Origin: Zea mays
Taxonomy: Eukaryota; Streptophyta; Magnoliopsida; Poales; Poaceae
DNA: 64,000 bases
Assembly (NCBI RefSeq): GCF_902167145.1
Contig: NC_050104.1
Span: 14,530,001 to 14,594,000, forward strand
Reading direction: 5' to 3'
A program made the position numbers and the translations under genes. This document shows positions 46,240-57,600 of the stretch, in pieces. Under the pieces are notes generated by a model that was given only the letters and a program-made list of their open reading frames with translations, was not told the origin of the DNA and did no database searches. The number at the start of each line of letters is the position of its first letter. Positions within the stretch are counted from its first letter, which is position 1.

Positions 46240-47482
46240 TGAAAGGGAAATGTGCCTTTGGGCCATTTCCAAGTATTTTGGTGATTGAGTGCCAACACAA
46301 GTGCTTAAATGTGAATCTATGCTCATGGATGAACAAAGTGCAAATCTAGAGCAAAGGTATGTTTCTAAGTCTTAGTACATTGGTTTTGTGTACTAATATA
46401 CTTGTCTAAGTATCAGAAACAGGAAGAAGAGAAAAAGAGAAGAGTTGGCTGTGTACAGCCAAGAGGCTGTTTCGGTCTGGGGCACCGGACTGTCCGGTGG
46501 TGCACCGGACAGTGTCCGGTGCGCCAGGCTGCCTCGGGCGAACTGGCCGCTCTCGAGAATTGACTGGCGACGTACGGCTAAAATTCACCGGACTGTCCGG
46601 TGTGCACCGGACTGTCCGGTGAGCCAACGGTCGGCCGCGCGATCTGCGCGGGACACGTGGTCGAGCCAACGGTCGGAAGGGGGCACCGGACTGTCCGGTG
46701 TGCACCGGACATGTCCGGTGCGCCAACGGCTCCCGCATCTGCAACGGTCGGCTTCGCTATTTAAGGAAGGGAATCGGGCACCGGACAGTGTCCGGTGTGC
46801 ACCGGACTGTCCGGTGCGCCCGACGACAGAAGGCAAGGATGGCCTTCTGGATTTGTTCTCAACGGCTCCTAGCTGCCTTGGGGCTATAAAAGGGACCCCT
46901 AGGCGCATGGAGGAGAACACCAAGCATTCCTACAACATTCCTAAGCACCAAGACATCGATCTCACGCATTCGTTTCATTTGTGATATCATCTAGAGCTCT
47001 TGTTGAGTTGCGAACTCCTTGAGTTGTGTTGCGAGCTCTTGTTGCGACTTGTGTGCGTGTTGTTGCTCTGATCTTTTGAAGTCTTGTGTGCGTTGCTCAT
47101 TCCCCCTTTGCTCTGAGTTCTTTGTGAACTTCAATTGTAAGGGCGAGAGGCTCCAAGTTGTGGAGATTCCTCGCAAACGGGATTGAGAAAAAGCAAGCAA
47201 AACACCGTGGTATTCAAGTGGGTCTTTGGACCGCTTGAGAGGGGTTGAGTGCAACCCTCGTCCGTTGGGACGCCACAACGTGGAGTAGGCAAGCGTTGGT
47301 CTTGGCCGAACCACGGGATAAACCACTGTGTCATCTCTGTGATTGATCTCTTGTGGTATTGTGTTTTGTTGAGACTCCTTTCTAGCCACTTGGCATTTAT
47401 TGTGCTAACACTTAACAAGTTTTTGTGGCTATAAGCTTAAGTTTTACAGGATCACCTATTCACCCCCCTCTAGGTGCTCTCA
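46240..47482 (+). repeat. 3' LTR of Ji-A
   Basis: 1243 bp, TG...CA, nearly identical to the 5' LTR, followed by AGGAT. It lies head-to-head with the Ji-B 5' LTR across a 58-bp spacer. Confidence 0.94.
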
Positions 47483-47540
47483 AGGATCCATCTCTTTGGG
47501 CGGTTAGTCCCTTTGTGAAGAGAACGGCTCTGATATCAAT
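47483..47540 (-). other. Ji-B start of gag, leader and altered primer-binding site
   Basis: On the minus strand, from the LTR at 47541: ATTGATATCAGAGCC, then the short leader and the gag ATG (47489-47491). The PBS reads TGATATCAGAGC, one base different from the TGGTATCAGAGC of Ji-A. AGGAT at 47483-47487 is the Ji-A TSD. Confidence 0.85.
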
Positions 47541-48760
47541 TGAGAGCACCTAGAGGGGGGTGAATAGGTGATCATGTGAAACTTGAAAACTTAAGCCACA
47601 AAACTTGGTTAATTGTTAGCACAATAATTGCCAAGTGGCTAAAGAGGAATCCTCAACAAAACACAATAACCAACAAGGATCAATCACAGAGATGGCACGG
47701 TGGTTATCCCGTGGTTCTGCCAAGACCAACGCTTGCCTACTCCACGTTGTGGCGTCCCAACGGACGAGGGTTGCAATCAACCCCTCTCAAGCGGTCCAAA
47801 GACCCACTTGAATACCACGGTGTTTTGCTTGCTTTTTCTCAATCCCGTTTGCGAGGAATCTCCACAACTTGGAGCCTCTCGCCCTTACACTTGAAATTCA
47901 CAAAGAAGCACAGAGCAAGGGAGGGATTAGCAACACACTCAAGACAAGAAATCACAGCAACACCACGCACACAAGTCGCAACGAGAGCTCACAACACAAC
48001 TCAATGAGTTCACCACTCAACTAGAGCTCTAATTGCTATCGCAAAGAATCAAAGGCGCGGAATCGATGTCTTGGTGCTTAGGAATGTTGTAGGAATGCTT
48101 GGTGTGCTCCTCCATGCGCCTAGGGGTCCCTTTTATAGCCCCAAGGCAGCTAGGAGCCGTTGAGAGCAATCTAGGAAGGCTGATCTTGCCTTTTGTCGAC
48201 TGGCGCACCGGACAGTCCGGTGCACACCGGACACTGTCCGGTGCCCGATTTCCTTCCATAAATGGCGCAGTCGACCGTTGGCAGCCTGAGAGCCGTTGGC
48301 GCACCGGACATGTCCGGTGCACACCGGACAGACCGGTGCCCCCTTCTAGCCATTGGCTCGGCCACGTGTCCCGCGCAGATCGCGCGGCCGACCGTTGGCC
48401 CTGCCGACCGTTGGCTCACCGGACAGTCCGGTGCACACCGGACAGTCCGGTGAATTATAGCCGTTCGTCGCCGATGAATTTCCGAGAGCGGCCACTTTGC
48501 TCGAGCCAGCCTGGCGCACTGGACACTGTCCGGTGCCTCCAGACTCAGCAGATTCTTGGCTGCTCGAGCCAAGACATTTCCAATTGGATTTTTCCTGTTT
48601 CCAGCACTTAGACACAACACATTAGTCCATAAAACAATGTACTAAGTCTGAGAAACATACCTTTATCCTTGATTTGTACTTTGTCCACCTTTTTACACTA
48701 GGGCACTTGTCTAAATCACCAAAATACTTATAAATGGCCCAAGGGCACATTTCCCTTTCA
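47541..48760 (-). repeat. 5' LTR of Ji-B
   Basis: 1220 bp on the minus strand, plus-strand limits TGAGAGCACC and CCCTTTCA. The TATAAAAGG box is on the minus strand near 48131-48139. Complete, and the only full LTR of Ji-B. Confidence 0.9.
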
Positions 48761-51617
48761 GTAACTGACCTCCTGGTCTCTCGCGCCCATGGTATATTAG
48801 GGGGGAACCAAGCCTCGCCTCTCTGAATCCATAGCCGAGCCATCATCACCCACCGACCACCGTCGTGAGTTGTGAGGAAGGGAGCTCAAAGTCGCTGCAT
48901 CCCCACCTTGCCTCTGTTGCAGTTTGATTCCGCTGAGGGCGTCAGGGTGAATCATCATCCAGTGTGGGACTTAGGCCAGGGCGAATTGGATCGCGGGAGC
49001 TCTTAGGGCGGGCTTAATTCCTCGTCGAAGACGTTCAGCACTGTGAATCCGCCCTTCGGCGTGTTCGGGTGTTCCCGTGACCTGGACTATGGTAAAACTC
49101 CTCCCCGCGTCTTCGCTGGTTCACCCTCGATGTGTAACGACTGATAGATGATAGATAGGGGCGACGGTGGGCAAGATCGCCGTTGCCAGCCATGTTCTCC
49201 GCCGTGGAGAGGTGGCGGCGCGGCCGTCCATTTGGCTAGGGGTAGGGGATAGGCCGTCGACCATCCAATCCAATGTGGGCGGTGGAGATTAGATCTGGGC
49301 CTGGGCATCTGTTGAGCCATAAATTTTACGATGTAGGGCTACGATTAAAGGGGGGCATAACGCTTCATCCAACGTCTGTGGACCGTACAGATGATGATGT
49401 ATGGCCCTGGTGTGTGTAGGTTAACGATCTGATCAGGGCCGTTTGATCGGGATTGTGTGGTCGGAAGTCTGTTTGGGCATCATAAATCTGTGGTGTTGAT
49501 TTCTAATCGGACGGCTCCGATGAGCCAATACCCTTTCGGCTGTTAGTCTTGCGTAAGAGCCCCTGGAATATTATAGAATCAACCCGTAGTCCTGCGCGGT
49601 GGGCATTGAGTCTTGGGAATTCTTGCGTTGATGCCCCTGCCTTTCTCAGGAATTATGTGCGCAGTCCAGAGTATTGGTAAATCAGAAAAAAGAATTATAA
49701 AAATTGATTTTTGAATATAGAAATAATTGCAGAAACTTGTTTAATTCCTAGAAAATTCATATGGAGTCCAAATTAATCCATTCCAATTTCTAAAATTTTA
49801 TAATATTATTGTTTATCAATTAGTGCCACTATTTTGACATAAAGACAATAATAAAAGTTATCTCCTAGTTATATCAAATACATAGAAACTTCAGAAATTC
49901 ATAACTTTCCTACTTTAACTCCGATTCAACTCGTTCCAGTTGTGTTAGTCTCGTATAAATATTGACTATGCAATAATCACATTTATTATACCATGTCTCA
50001 TTCTTTTATAATTAGATCTTTATTTAACTTATGTTGGTTAGTTTTGTTAATCTGCTTATTAATGTAGTAGAAGATGATCTATGATCAATTTAAGACTTAG
50101 ATTAAAGTTGAGATAAGTATTTATAGTATAACCTCTCATATAATTTATATTAACCAATTTATAATATAGTTTAGTATTTTAATCACATAAATCCTCTATA
50201 AAATCATAACTCCTTAACCGTAACTTCGATTTTAGTAGTTCTCGAACCCGCGATCTCGTAGCAACGTGTAGATCATTATTATTCAGTTTGTTCTATGTTT
50301 GGTGTGATGTTAATTTTGTCTATACCATGTTTGCTTGCATTGCTACGACTAGCAGTGCGATCACGAGGATCCAAAGAATCACCCTGGTAACTGGAATCTC
50401 AAGTGCCAGGCAAGTTGTGCCCTTGATCCACTTTCGTTACCAAATAATATTCTTTATTATCACTATTCAATGCATAGGTATAATTTTGATGGGACCCAAT
50501 AGGTCACTCTAGTCTTTTTACCTTGTTTACCCATGATTCACTTGGGTAGTTTTGCTATCGCTTTATATGGTTTTGGGATAATATTTCATTGTATCCATGT
50601 TCCAATTATTCTGTTATGTTATTTATGTTCATGTCAAGATCATTAAATGTTAATTGGAACATGGAGCTTAACTTGAGAAACATGTGCCACCACAAGGGTT
50701 TAATGGGACACTCTTGGTCAACTAATTAGGAAAGCTAGTGGAAGACTACCTTACCCGAAAGGGGCAAGGGCAGTAGGGGATTGCATGCAAGGAGGTTCTC
50801 GGGTTGATTTTGCTGTGATGGCGGTCAGACGGGGGATTCTTGCAAGTGCTCTTTCCATAAATCGTAGCGGGTTTTCGAAAGCTAGTGGAACTTTGTAAAG
50901 GCCTCGTAGTGGATCCCTAGCCATTCACCTTGGTAGTGTCTAAGGGCCTTGCAAACCCTGGCGACATGGGATACACGACTTGTGGGTATAGGGTACAACC
51001 TCTGCAGAGTGTAAAACTGGTATACTAGCCGAGCTCACGGTCAAGAGCAGCTCATGACTCTCACATGATTAAATTATGGAACCTAAATTCAATTTGTCAT
51101 TTGCATTTGCATGGGTTTATTATTAATTTTGTTCTAATATTTATTATGGTTTGGTATTTACTTACATCTAGTAATTGCTAATAAAATTTGATCAACTTAT
51201 TAAAAGCAATGCTCAGCTTTAACCCCTATTGTTGTTTAGCCTTACACATCACTTGAACTCCGACCTTTGGTGAGTTCATGCCACATTATTCCTCACAACT
51301 TGTTGAGCGATGAAGATGTGTGAGCTCACCCTTGCTGTCTCACACCCCCCACAGGAGAAGTACAAGTGGTTCAAGAGGAACCACACAACGAGGAGTTTGA
51401 TTCGATCTAGGTGGCGTCTCCCAGTTGACTTTCTGGCGCCAAAGATGCATTTTAGATCCTGTTATATTTATCTTTCATTTTGTAAGACTTCCGCTATGTA
51501 ATAAATACTCTGATTATTATGACATTTATCTCTATACACTCTGTTATTATATATGTTGTCTTCTTTGGCGCATGTATGAGATGCACCCGGCTTTGTCCCT
51601 TAAATTCAGGTGTGACA
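48761..51617 (+). repeat. 3' LTR of element T, last segment
   Basis: From the right border of Ji-B to TGTGACA at 51617. The part from 49009 matches 8562-11177 along its full length; the first 250 bp have no counterpart in the window because that part of the 5' LTR lies left of the Cinful/Zeon element. With the segments at 13856-14394 and 30352-31371 the LTR would be about 3.9 kb. No coding sequence. Confidence 0.83.
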
Positions 51618-52337
51618 AAGTTTTCGTTGGACCCAACTGGTCTGGTGCACACTGGACTGGTCCGACATGTCAAAGTCTTTTTGGTCTCATCTATAGACCT
51701 TTTTGGAAAAGTGGTCCGATGCATCACCACACTGGTCCGCTGTGCTAGGCACATGAGTGCTCCTACAAAACTTTCTGCGTAAGTGGTCTGATGCACTACT
51801 AGATTGGTCGAGTGTGCCATGCCACCAAAGTTCTTCTGCATGGCTCTCTCGAAGTAAGGTCCAATACGCCACTCGACAACTGAACTTTGACTCTTTTGGC
51901 TTACCTTCTTCCAATCTATTTGGCTGACTTTGAGAGCCTTTCTATGCCTTATACAAACTTATTTATAGTATGTCCAACTAGTATAAGTCATAGATTCTAA
52001 CCTTTTGCACATCTCTAACTTAGATTCCCAATCTAGACCCAAACTTGGCTCCAAATGCACCTTTTCTAGAATATGACTTTCTAAACCTTCTAAGGTGCTT
52101 AAAACATTCCTAAGGACATTTATAACTTATCCAAGCTTATGAACTAGTCATAGCCACCTTATCCAACATATACCCTATTTTGCCTTTGTTTGAGTGAAGT
52201 GTTGTGTTAAAGTCCTCGATTTGACACTTATGAACCTACTAACACATACTTAGCAAACTAGTTAGATCTCAAGGTTGTGTTGGTCATTAATCACCAAAAT
52301 CAAAATAGAGATGACATATAACACATTTTCCTTTTAG
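51618..52337 (-). repeat. Eroded Sirevirus-like LTR relic
   Basis: Contains decayed versions of the LTR palindromes (CTGGTCTGGTGCACACTGGACTGG near 51630, with similar words to 51830 in place of CACCGGAC...GTCCGGTG). Near the right end is TTGGTCATTAATCACCAAAA...ACACATTTTCCTTTT, like the end of a minus-strand Ji/Opie LTR. Ends are not preserved and no partner is visible. Much older than the other Sireviruses here. Confidence 0.45.
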
Positions 52338-53980
52338 GTCTAGTCAGGTAAGGGAGGTCGACCAACCCCCTCTCTGCCCTATGGACCCATCCACTCTGAT
52401 GTGGTGGGTCTCTAGTTAATGTAGAGTGGGTATATGCTGTTCAATTCTCTTTGCAATTGTGTATTTACTTGCTTGTGGGTCATCCAATCCATGTGAGTTG
52501 ATTTTTCACTCTTGAGAAGAAACACAACTTTGATCCAGGTGTGGAGAATCATTTTGGAGTGTGTCACATGAATCTTAGAGGCTTTGGAGGTTGATGGGGT
52601 CCATATGGGTGGTTGTTCTACCACCCCTATAGTGGTTCCAGTAAACATCTTTCACCATTTATTATAGTTATATAGAAATACTCCTTGGATATGTGGAACT
52701 TATTATTTGATAAAATATGTTCATGATATCCTTACCATCCTTCTTATTCTGAGGGTTGTTGACAGTGTTTGGAGGTTGTCAAATTATGACATTTCCACCT
52801 CCAACAATACCCCAAGCTTAATCTTTACTCATCCTAAGAAAATGGTTAAAACTTAGCCTTAGTGGATCAAGAGTTCCTATTATGTTCCACAATTCAAGAG
52901 TCCAAGTGTATAACAAACATATTTCTCATTATGTTGAAAAATAGCAATGGTGAAAACTCACCCATATTACCTTAACCCTCCATGGATGAAAGGATCAAGA
53001 TGCCCAAGAGGGAGTGGATCAGTCTTATCCTATTTTTTTGCGTAAATTAACTCCTAATTATAAGCCCAACTTTACCTGAGTGCCTAACGTATGACAAAAA
53101 TGCAACCTAACTTCCAACCATACACTAGCAAGACAATCATAAGAATGTATATGTTTGAATTGCTCAAATATAAAGACGCGATCAACGTGTTGAGGTGGGC
53201 CCTTTCAAGGAGAACCAACACCAGTCGGGGATGCTCCAGGGTTGCGAGACAGAGTGGAACACATGTGACAGCCAGGGTGGCCATGTCTGGAGCTCTTGGT
53301 AACCACAACACGTCAATTGTCGCTAGTTGTCATTGTTAGAGGCTCGAGCGATTACTCTAACGGTTTTGTGTGTCTCACGATGATAAGTGCCTCATCTTTT
53401 AGGACATCGGTCGCTGGGGACGCAACAATCGACTAGGAGACTAGGAGCGAGGGCGCTAGGCTTGGGGTGGGGGCACTGAACCAGAGATGGGGCGCCGACC
53501 GCTAGGTCGATGGACGGGGATGGGGTCGTGCCGTCGCGAGGCTTCGGGGCAAGCGAGCCACCGCCGATCCGCGAAGACTAGGAGTTCAACGATCGTCACT
53601 ATCACTGGATAGGTGAGCGAGACACGAGTCACGACCGTGAAGCAGATGCCTCGAGGGTGTCAGAGGGCTAGAAGGGAGTGGACGATTTTCTTTCTTCCAC
53701 AAAATAGTCGATGTAGGGTTGATACGACCTTCGTGTTTTTGAGCACATCGCCCCCAAAATATGGGAAACAACCAAAGGCTAGTGTGACGTAACGTTTACA
53801 GGATAACTGATTAGTAATAAAAAGTTCAACTACACTATTTAAACTATAAAAGTAGATAGAAGAGAGGAGAAAATAATCTCGGATGGATGAACATTTTCTA
53901 TATTTAGAGTTAATTTGAAAACTTAAATATCTTTTAAAATTAGAGTAAACTGAGAAAAAAATAGTTCATTCCTCCTTGAT
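52338..53980. other. Intergenic sequence without recognised features
   Basis: Short ORFs only, none with a recognisable domain or codon pattern. A GC-rich patch at about 53340-53680 contrasts with AT-rich sides and could be an old transposon or gene fragment, but I cannot identify it. Confidence 0.4.
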
Positions 53981-54180
53981 GCCTCCTTTCGAACAAAGGA
54001 GAAGTAAGGAATTTTGTTGGATTAAAATCCTATAAAAAAGTTTCCTATATGTCCTTTAGAATAAATGATTGAGTTTCTACGAATCTTATAAAAATTACCA
54101 TCGAATTGTAATTCATGCAACTCTATTTCTATATTTTTCTTATCTCTCTATTTTACCAATCCTTTATTTTGAAGGAGACC
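53981..54180. mobile_element. MITE-like element upstream of the UBP gene
   Basis: About 200 bp with imperfect terminal inverted repeats of about 25 bp: left GCCTCCTTTCGAACAAAGG, right end reverse complement GGTCTCCTTCAAAATAAAGG. The interior is AT-rich and resembles a common grass MITE with CCTTTG...CAAAGG ends. A clear target duplication is not visible. Confidence 0.5.
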
Positions 54181-54694
54181 TAGGTCTGTCTAATTTTGAA
54201 CGATATTTGAGTTTCCAAACTGAAATAGCCGACGTTTTATAGCGTTTTAGAGTACACCACGTATAAAGGTGACGAATCTTCGGTAAATACGAGTACGAGA
54301 CGACTTACCAGACCCGTCCAAGTTTGTACAGTATTGCGGAAGCAAAACCCCGTGCTTTAAAAATCTCAACGATCCAGATCGTCCTGTCAACGATCCAGAT
54401 CGTCCTGTCGCCCTCGTCCTTCCAATCCGGGTATAGGGTTTTTAGCGCCGCCTCCCACCTCCAGGTCCCCCTCTCTTCCGCGGTTCCGCCATCGCGTCGC
54501 GAACGGCGGCCAGAAAAAAGAAAAAGAAAAAAAAAACAGCTCGCCGCACCAATCTCCCCTACCATATCGATCGACCCTGCAAGGTTTAATCCAACAGAAT
54601 TCCACCGGAAATTTGGTGAAGTGCTAATCGCTTGCGGCTTGCCTGCCCGGTCTCGTGGCTTTGTGCTGCTCCCGCTGTGGTGAGGAACCCTAGG
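54181..54694 (+). promoter_or_regulatory. Probable promoter and 5' UTR of the UBP gene
   Basis: A TATA-like GTATAAAGG lies at 54261-54269. Downstream is a CT- and GC-rich leader reaching the ATG at 54695, including a perfect 21-bp tandem duplication (54368-54388, 54389-54409) and a pure A/G run (54512-54536). The position of the transcription start is inferred from the TATA-like box only. Confidence 0.4.
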
Positions 54695-57600
54695 ATGGCG
54701 GGGGTTTCGATGGCGGCGGCGCCTGAGGGGGTGCTGCACCGCCGGATTGAGTTTCATCTTGCACGGAGACCGCATGGCTCTGTGGCGGTGGGCGGCGGCG
54801 GGTTCCGGATGGAGACGCTGAACCCGGACGCCGCTGGTAAGGTGGGGCCCGGGGAGGCGGTCGGGAGCAGCGAGGGGGATGCGAGGAGGCCGGAGAAGGG
54901 AGACAGTGGCGGGATCGATCCGGAGCTCAGCGTCGCAAGGATCTACCTCGGGAGAATTGTGAGTGCCCAAAGCTGTCCTCTTTTCGAGGATTTGGACTAT
55001 TGAACTTTCAGCTTCTATAGGGTTTTAGGCAGCACAATAGAAGTGCTTGGTTTACCTGCCGCTAGAGTTGTCAATTTGGGTAAATGAAGTGAAACGTAGC
55101 TGGTTTTTTTTGTTATTTAGTTATTCAAGGTTCTTGCTTTGGTCACGTCATGGTCATTTAGTCAGGTTTTAGTGTGGTAGACAGGAGAATAGTTTGTAAA
55201 CTGCAGTTACTTGATGTCTCACAGGGTGCTGGATTGGAAAATCTTGGGAATACCTGCTATCTCAACTCAGTTCTGCAATGCTTGACGTACACGGAGCCGT
55301 TCGCTGCCTATTTGCAGAGCGGGAAGCACACGTCCTCATGTAAGTGCTGTTGGTACTGTCATCTAACCGGTTCGACACATTTTTAGCACCTCACTCGATC
55401 TAGACTGGCAAGAACACAGATAACGCGTGCACACAACCGTGAGGGTAGTATTGTTAGTTTGCCGAACTGAGGAACGATCACACCTGATCGCCGCCGGCCG
55501 CCGCCAGGTTCATACAACCAGCCTGACCTCTCTGTTCAGGTATACACGGTATATAAATGTGTCTATGTGCCACATCAGAGCCCGTATATCCCATGCCGGG
55601 CTTCGATGCTCGCTTGCTGCATCTGTCCCCGGCTGCTTAGCAATGTCCGTCTCCTCATCTGCTTCCCGTGCTTCCTTGGTAGTCTTTGTCTGGACAGCAA
55701 GGTCGCTGACATCTCCTCCTTTAGAGACAGCTTGTCCCCAAGCTGGTGCCACCTGAAACTTGCCCGCTTGGCAAACCAGCTTGTTCTTCAGAATGACTTC
55801 AGGCACCTTTCAGTCACAGTGGACTAACAGCAGGGCTGATAGAGCATCCTCTGATGATTCTGCAGAAACTGTTGAAGATCGGGCACCGAACATTGGCCAT
55901 GTAAAGAGCGTCTTCATACGGCGATATGTGATGGGAAAACCGGAGCGACCACCGCTTGCGTTGTCATGCAACACAGAGATGACAGACTGCTGCATATTTT
56001 GTTGGTGCCCAGCCAAATGTGCCCTTTGTACCTGATGACTCCTTGAGTTAATGTATAATACTCAACTTTACCTCCTGTGGTCAGACAACCCAGTAATTTC
56101 CTTGTTGATGGATCTTGCCCATATGGATCAACCAAGACAGGATCGCTTGTCCGTAGAGAATACGAAATTGCAGATCCATAAGATTGGTGATATCTTTCTG
56201 TTGCCAGGGAGTAGCAGTCCATTGATCATCAATATATGCCGAACTTGGCTGATCGGTTTTGATAACAAATTCAACAGGCTGCAAATATGAATGCCAATAT
56301 TCCACTTTCATCGTGATTTTCCCTTAGATGCTCCTCTTGCCCAGTGTCAACAGCAGGCTCTGTGATCATCTCTTCATCAGCACCATCGCTGGTTTGTGCC
56401 AGATTGGTCTCGTGTGAAACAGGGTCTGCACCCGTGCTTTCATCCTTACCTCTGACTGTCAGTAGATTTAAGCAAACTGAGCTTGTCTAAGGTGGGACCT
56501 GACATGGTCGCTTCACACATCTTCTCTTTGACTTTATCAGGACCATGTACCATAATATCCTAATGAGAACCTAGGCCCTTGTTCACTTCTTCGTTATACA
56601 TCTTTTCCTCCTTAACACTGTTGTTTGCCATGTTAAAAGAGATAGTGCCTAAAATAATTTCTTCATTAGGGATTTTTTCTTCAACAACATTTGTGATGGT
56701 TCCTGTGTTACTCTCAGCAGCAATAGCATTTTCTTCAGTAGCTTCTATGTTGCGTGCCCTGTCTATTTCATAGCATTATTTTCTCATCAGTCTCATCCTG
56801 CTGCTCCACAATATTTCTGTTACTTGTAACCGGATCCTTGAGCTCTTCGACTCTACTTTCCCCTTGACATCACCTGGGACATGGTCCCCTAGTTCCTTCA
56901 GTTGCTTCTCGGTCTGGTAGGTGACTGACTCGGCTTGGTTCTTAGTGTTAATGGCGTCTCACTTCTGCTTGTCCTCTTCTGTGAACTTCCCAGCTTCGCC
57001 AACCATCCTATCCACCTCGTCCTTTGGCAGATTGCTAGCACCAGTAATTTTGATATCCTGCTTCTTCCCAGTACCCTTGTTCACAGCGGTGACAGAAAGG
57101 ATACCGTTAGCATCAATATCGAACTTGACTTTGATCTGCGGAACACCACGTGGAGCAGGAGGGATTCCATCAAGCTGGAAGCTACCAAGAGACTTGCTGT
57201 CTTCACGATCTCTCTTTCTCCTTGGAGAACATTGATCTCCACACTAGATTGACTTCCACCAATGGTGCTGAACATAACATCTTCTCCAGTCACTGGATTG
57301 AGGCGAAACATCGAACACTTGGTGGGCAGCACTTTTGGTTGCTCCTGGGCAGGTGTGTCGCGACCTGCGTGTTTGCCTGCACGGTTGCAGTGTTGGCCCG
57401 CGCGCTTGCCTGCGTGGCGGAGGTGACGACGACCCGTGTGCGCTCGCCTGTGCGGTGGTGACCGGGGTGCCTGGACGGGGTATGGCGCACTGCAGTCTGT
57501 GCAGTGGCGTTGGTGGCCCGCACGTGCCCGCTACGACGGAAGGAGTGCCTGCTCGTCCGCACGCATGGCTGGGGCCGGTGGTGGCGCACGCTCATGCGTC

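Larger units (their letters stand above)
38564..47482 (+). mobile_element. Ji-A: young, apparently intact Ji-like Sirevirus
   Basis: 8919 bp. 5' LTR 38564-39812, PBS 39815, gag 39863-42238, pol 42246-45452, multi-PPT 3' UTR, 3' LTR 46240-47482, and perfect TSD AGGAT at 38559-38563 and 47483-47487. By eye the LTRs differ by two substitutions (near 38980/46661 and 39310/46987) and the length of one C run. Both ORFs are uninterrupted and carry the expected catalytic motifs. It lies in opposite orientation inside Ji-B and is the last insertion in this part of the nest. Confidence 0.95.
31377..48760 (-). mobile_element. Ji-B: Ji-like Sirevirus, split by Ji-A
   Basis: Minus-strand element. Its 5' LTR is at 47541-48760, gag start at 47491 and the remainder of gag at 38563-36183, followed by pol, a multi-PPT 3' UTR, and a 3' LTR at 32182-31377 that lacks about 420 bp at its outer end. 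The bases right of it are GTAAC (48761-48765); GTAAC also occurs at 31372-31376, next to the truncated end. Its gag is cut by the Ji-A insertion and its pol has a frameshift and a stop, so it is dead. Confidence 0.88.

Noticed and set aside
53340..53800. A gene in the GC-rich patch upstream of UBP
   Set aside because: No sustained frame, splice pattern or recognisable motif.
54305..54970. 221-aa minus-strand ORF overlapping UBP exon 1
   Set aside because: Low-complexity antisense of a GC-rich exon and leader; the plus frame has the conserved UBP protein and correct splice sites.
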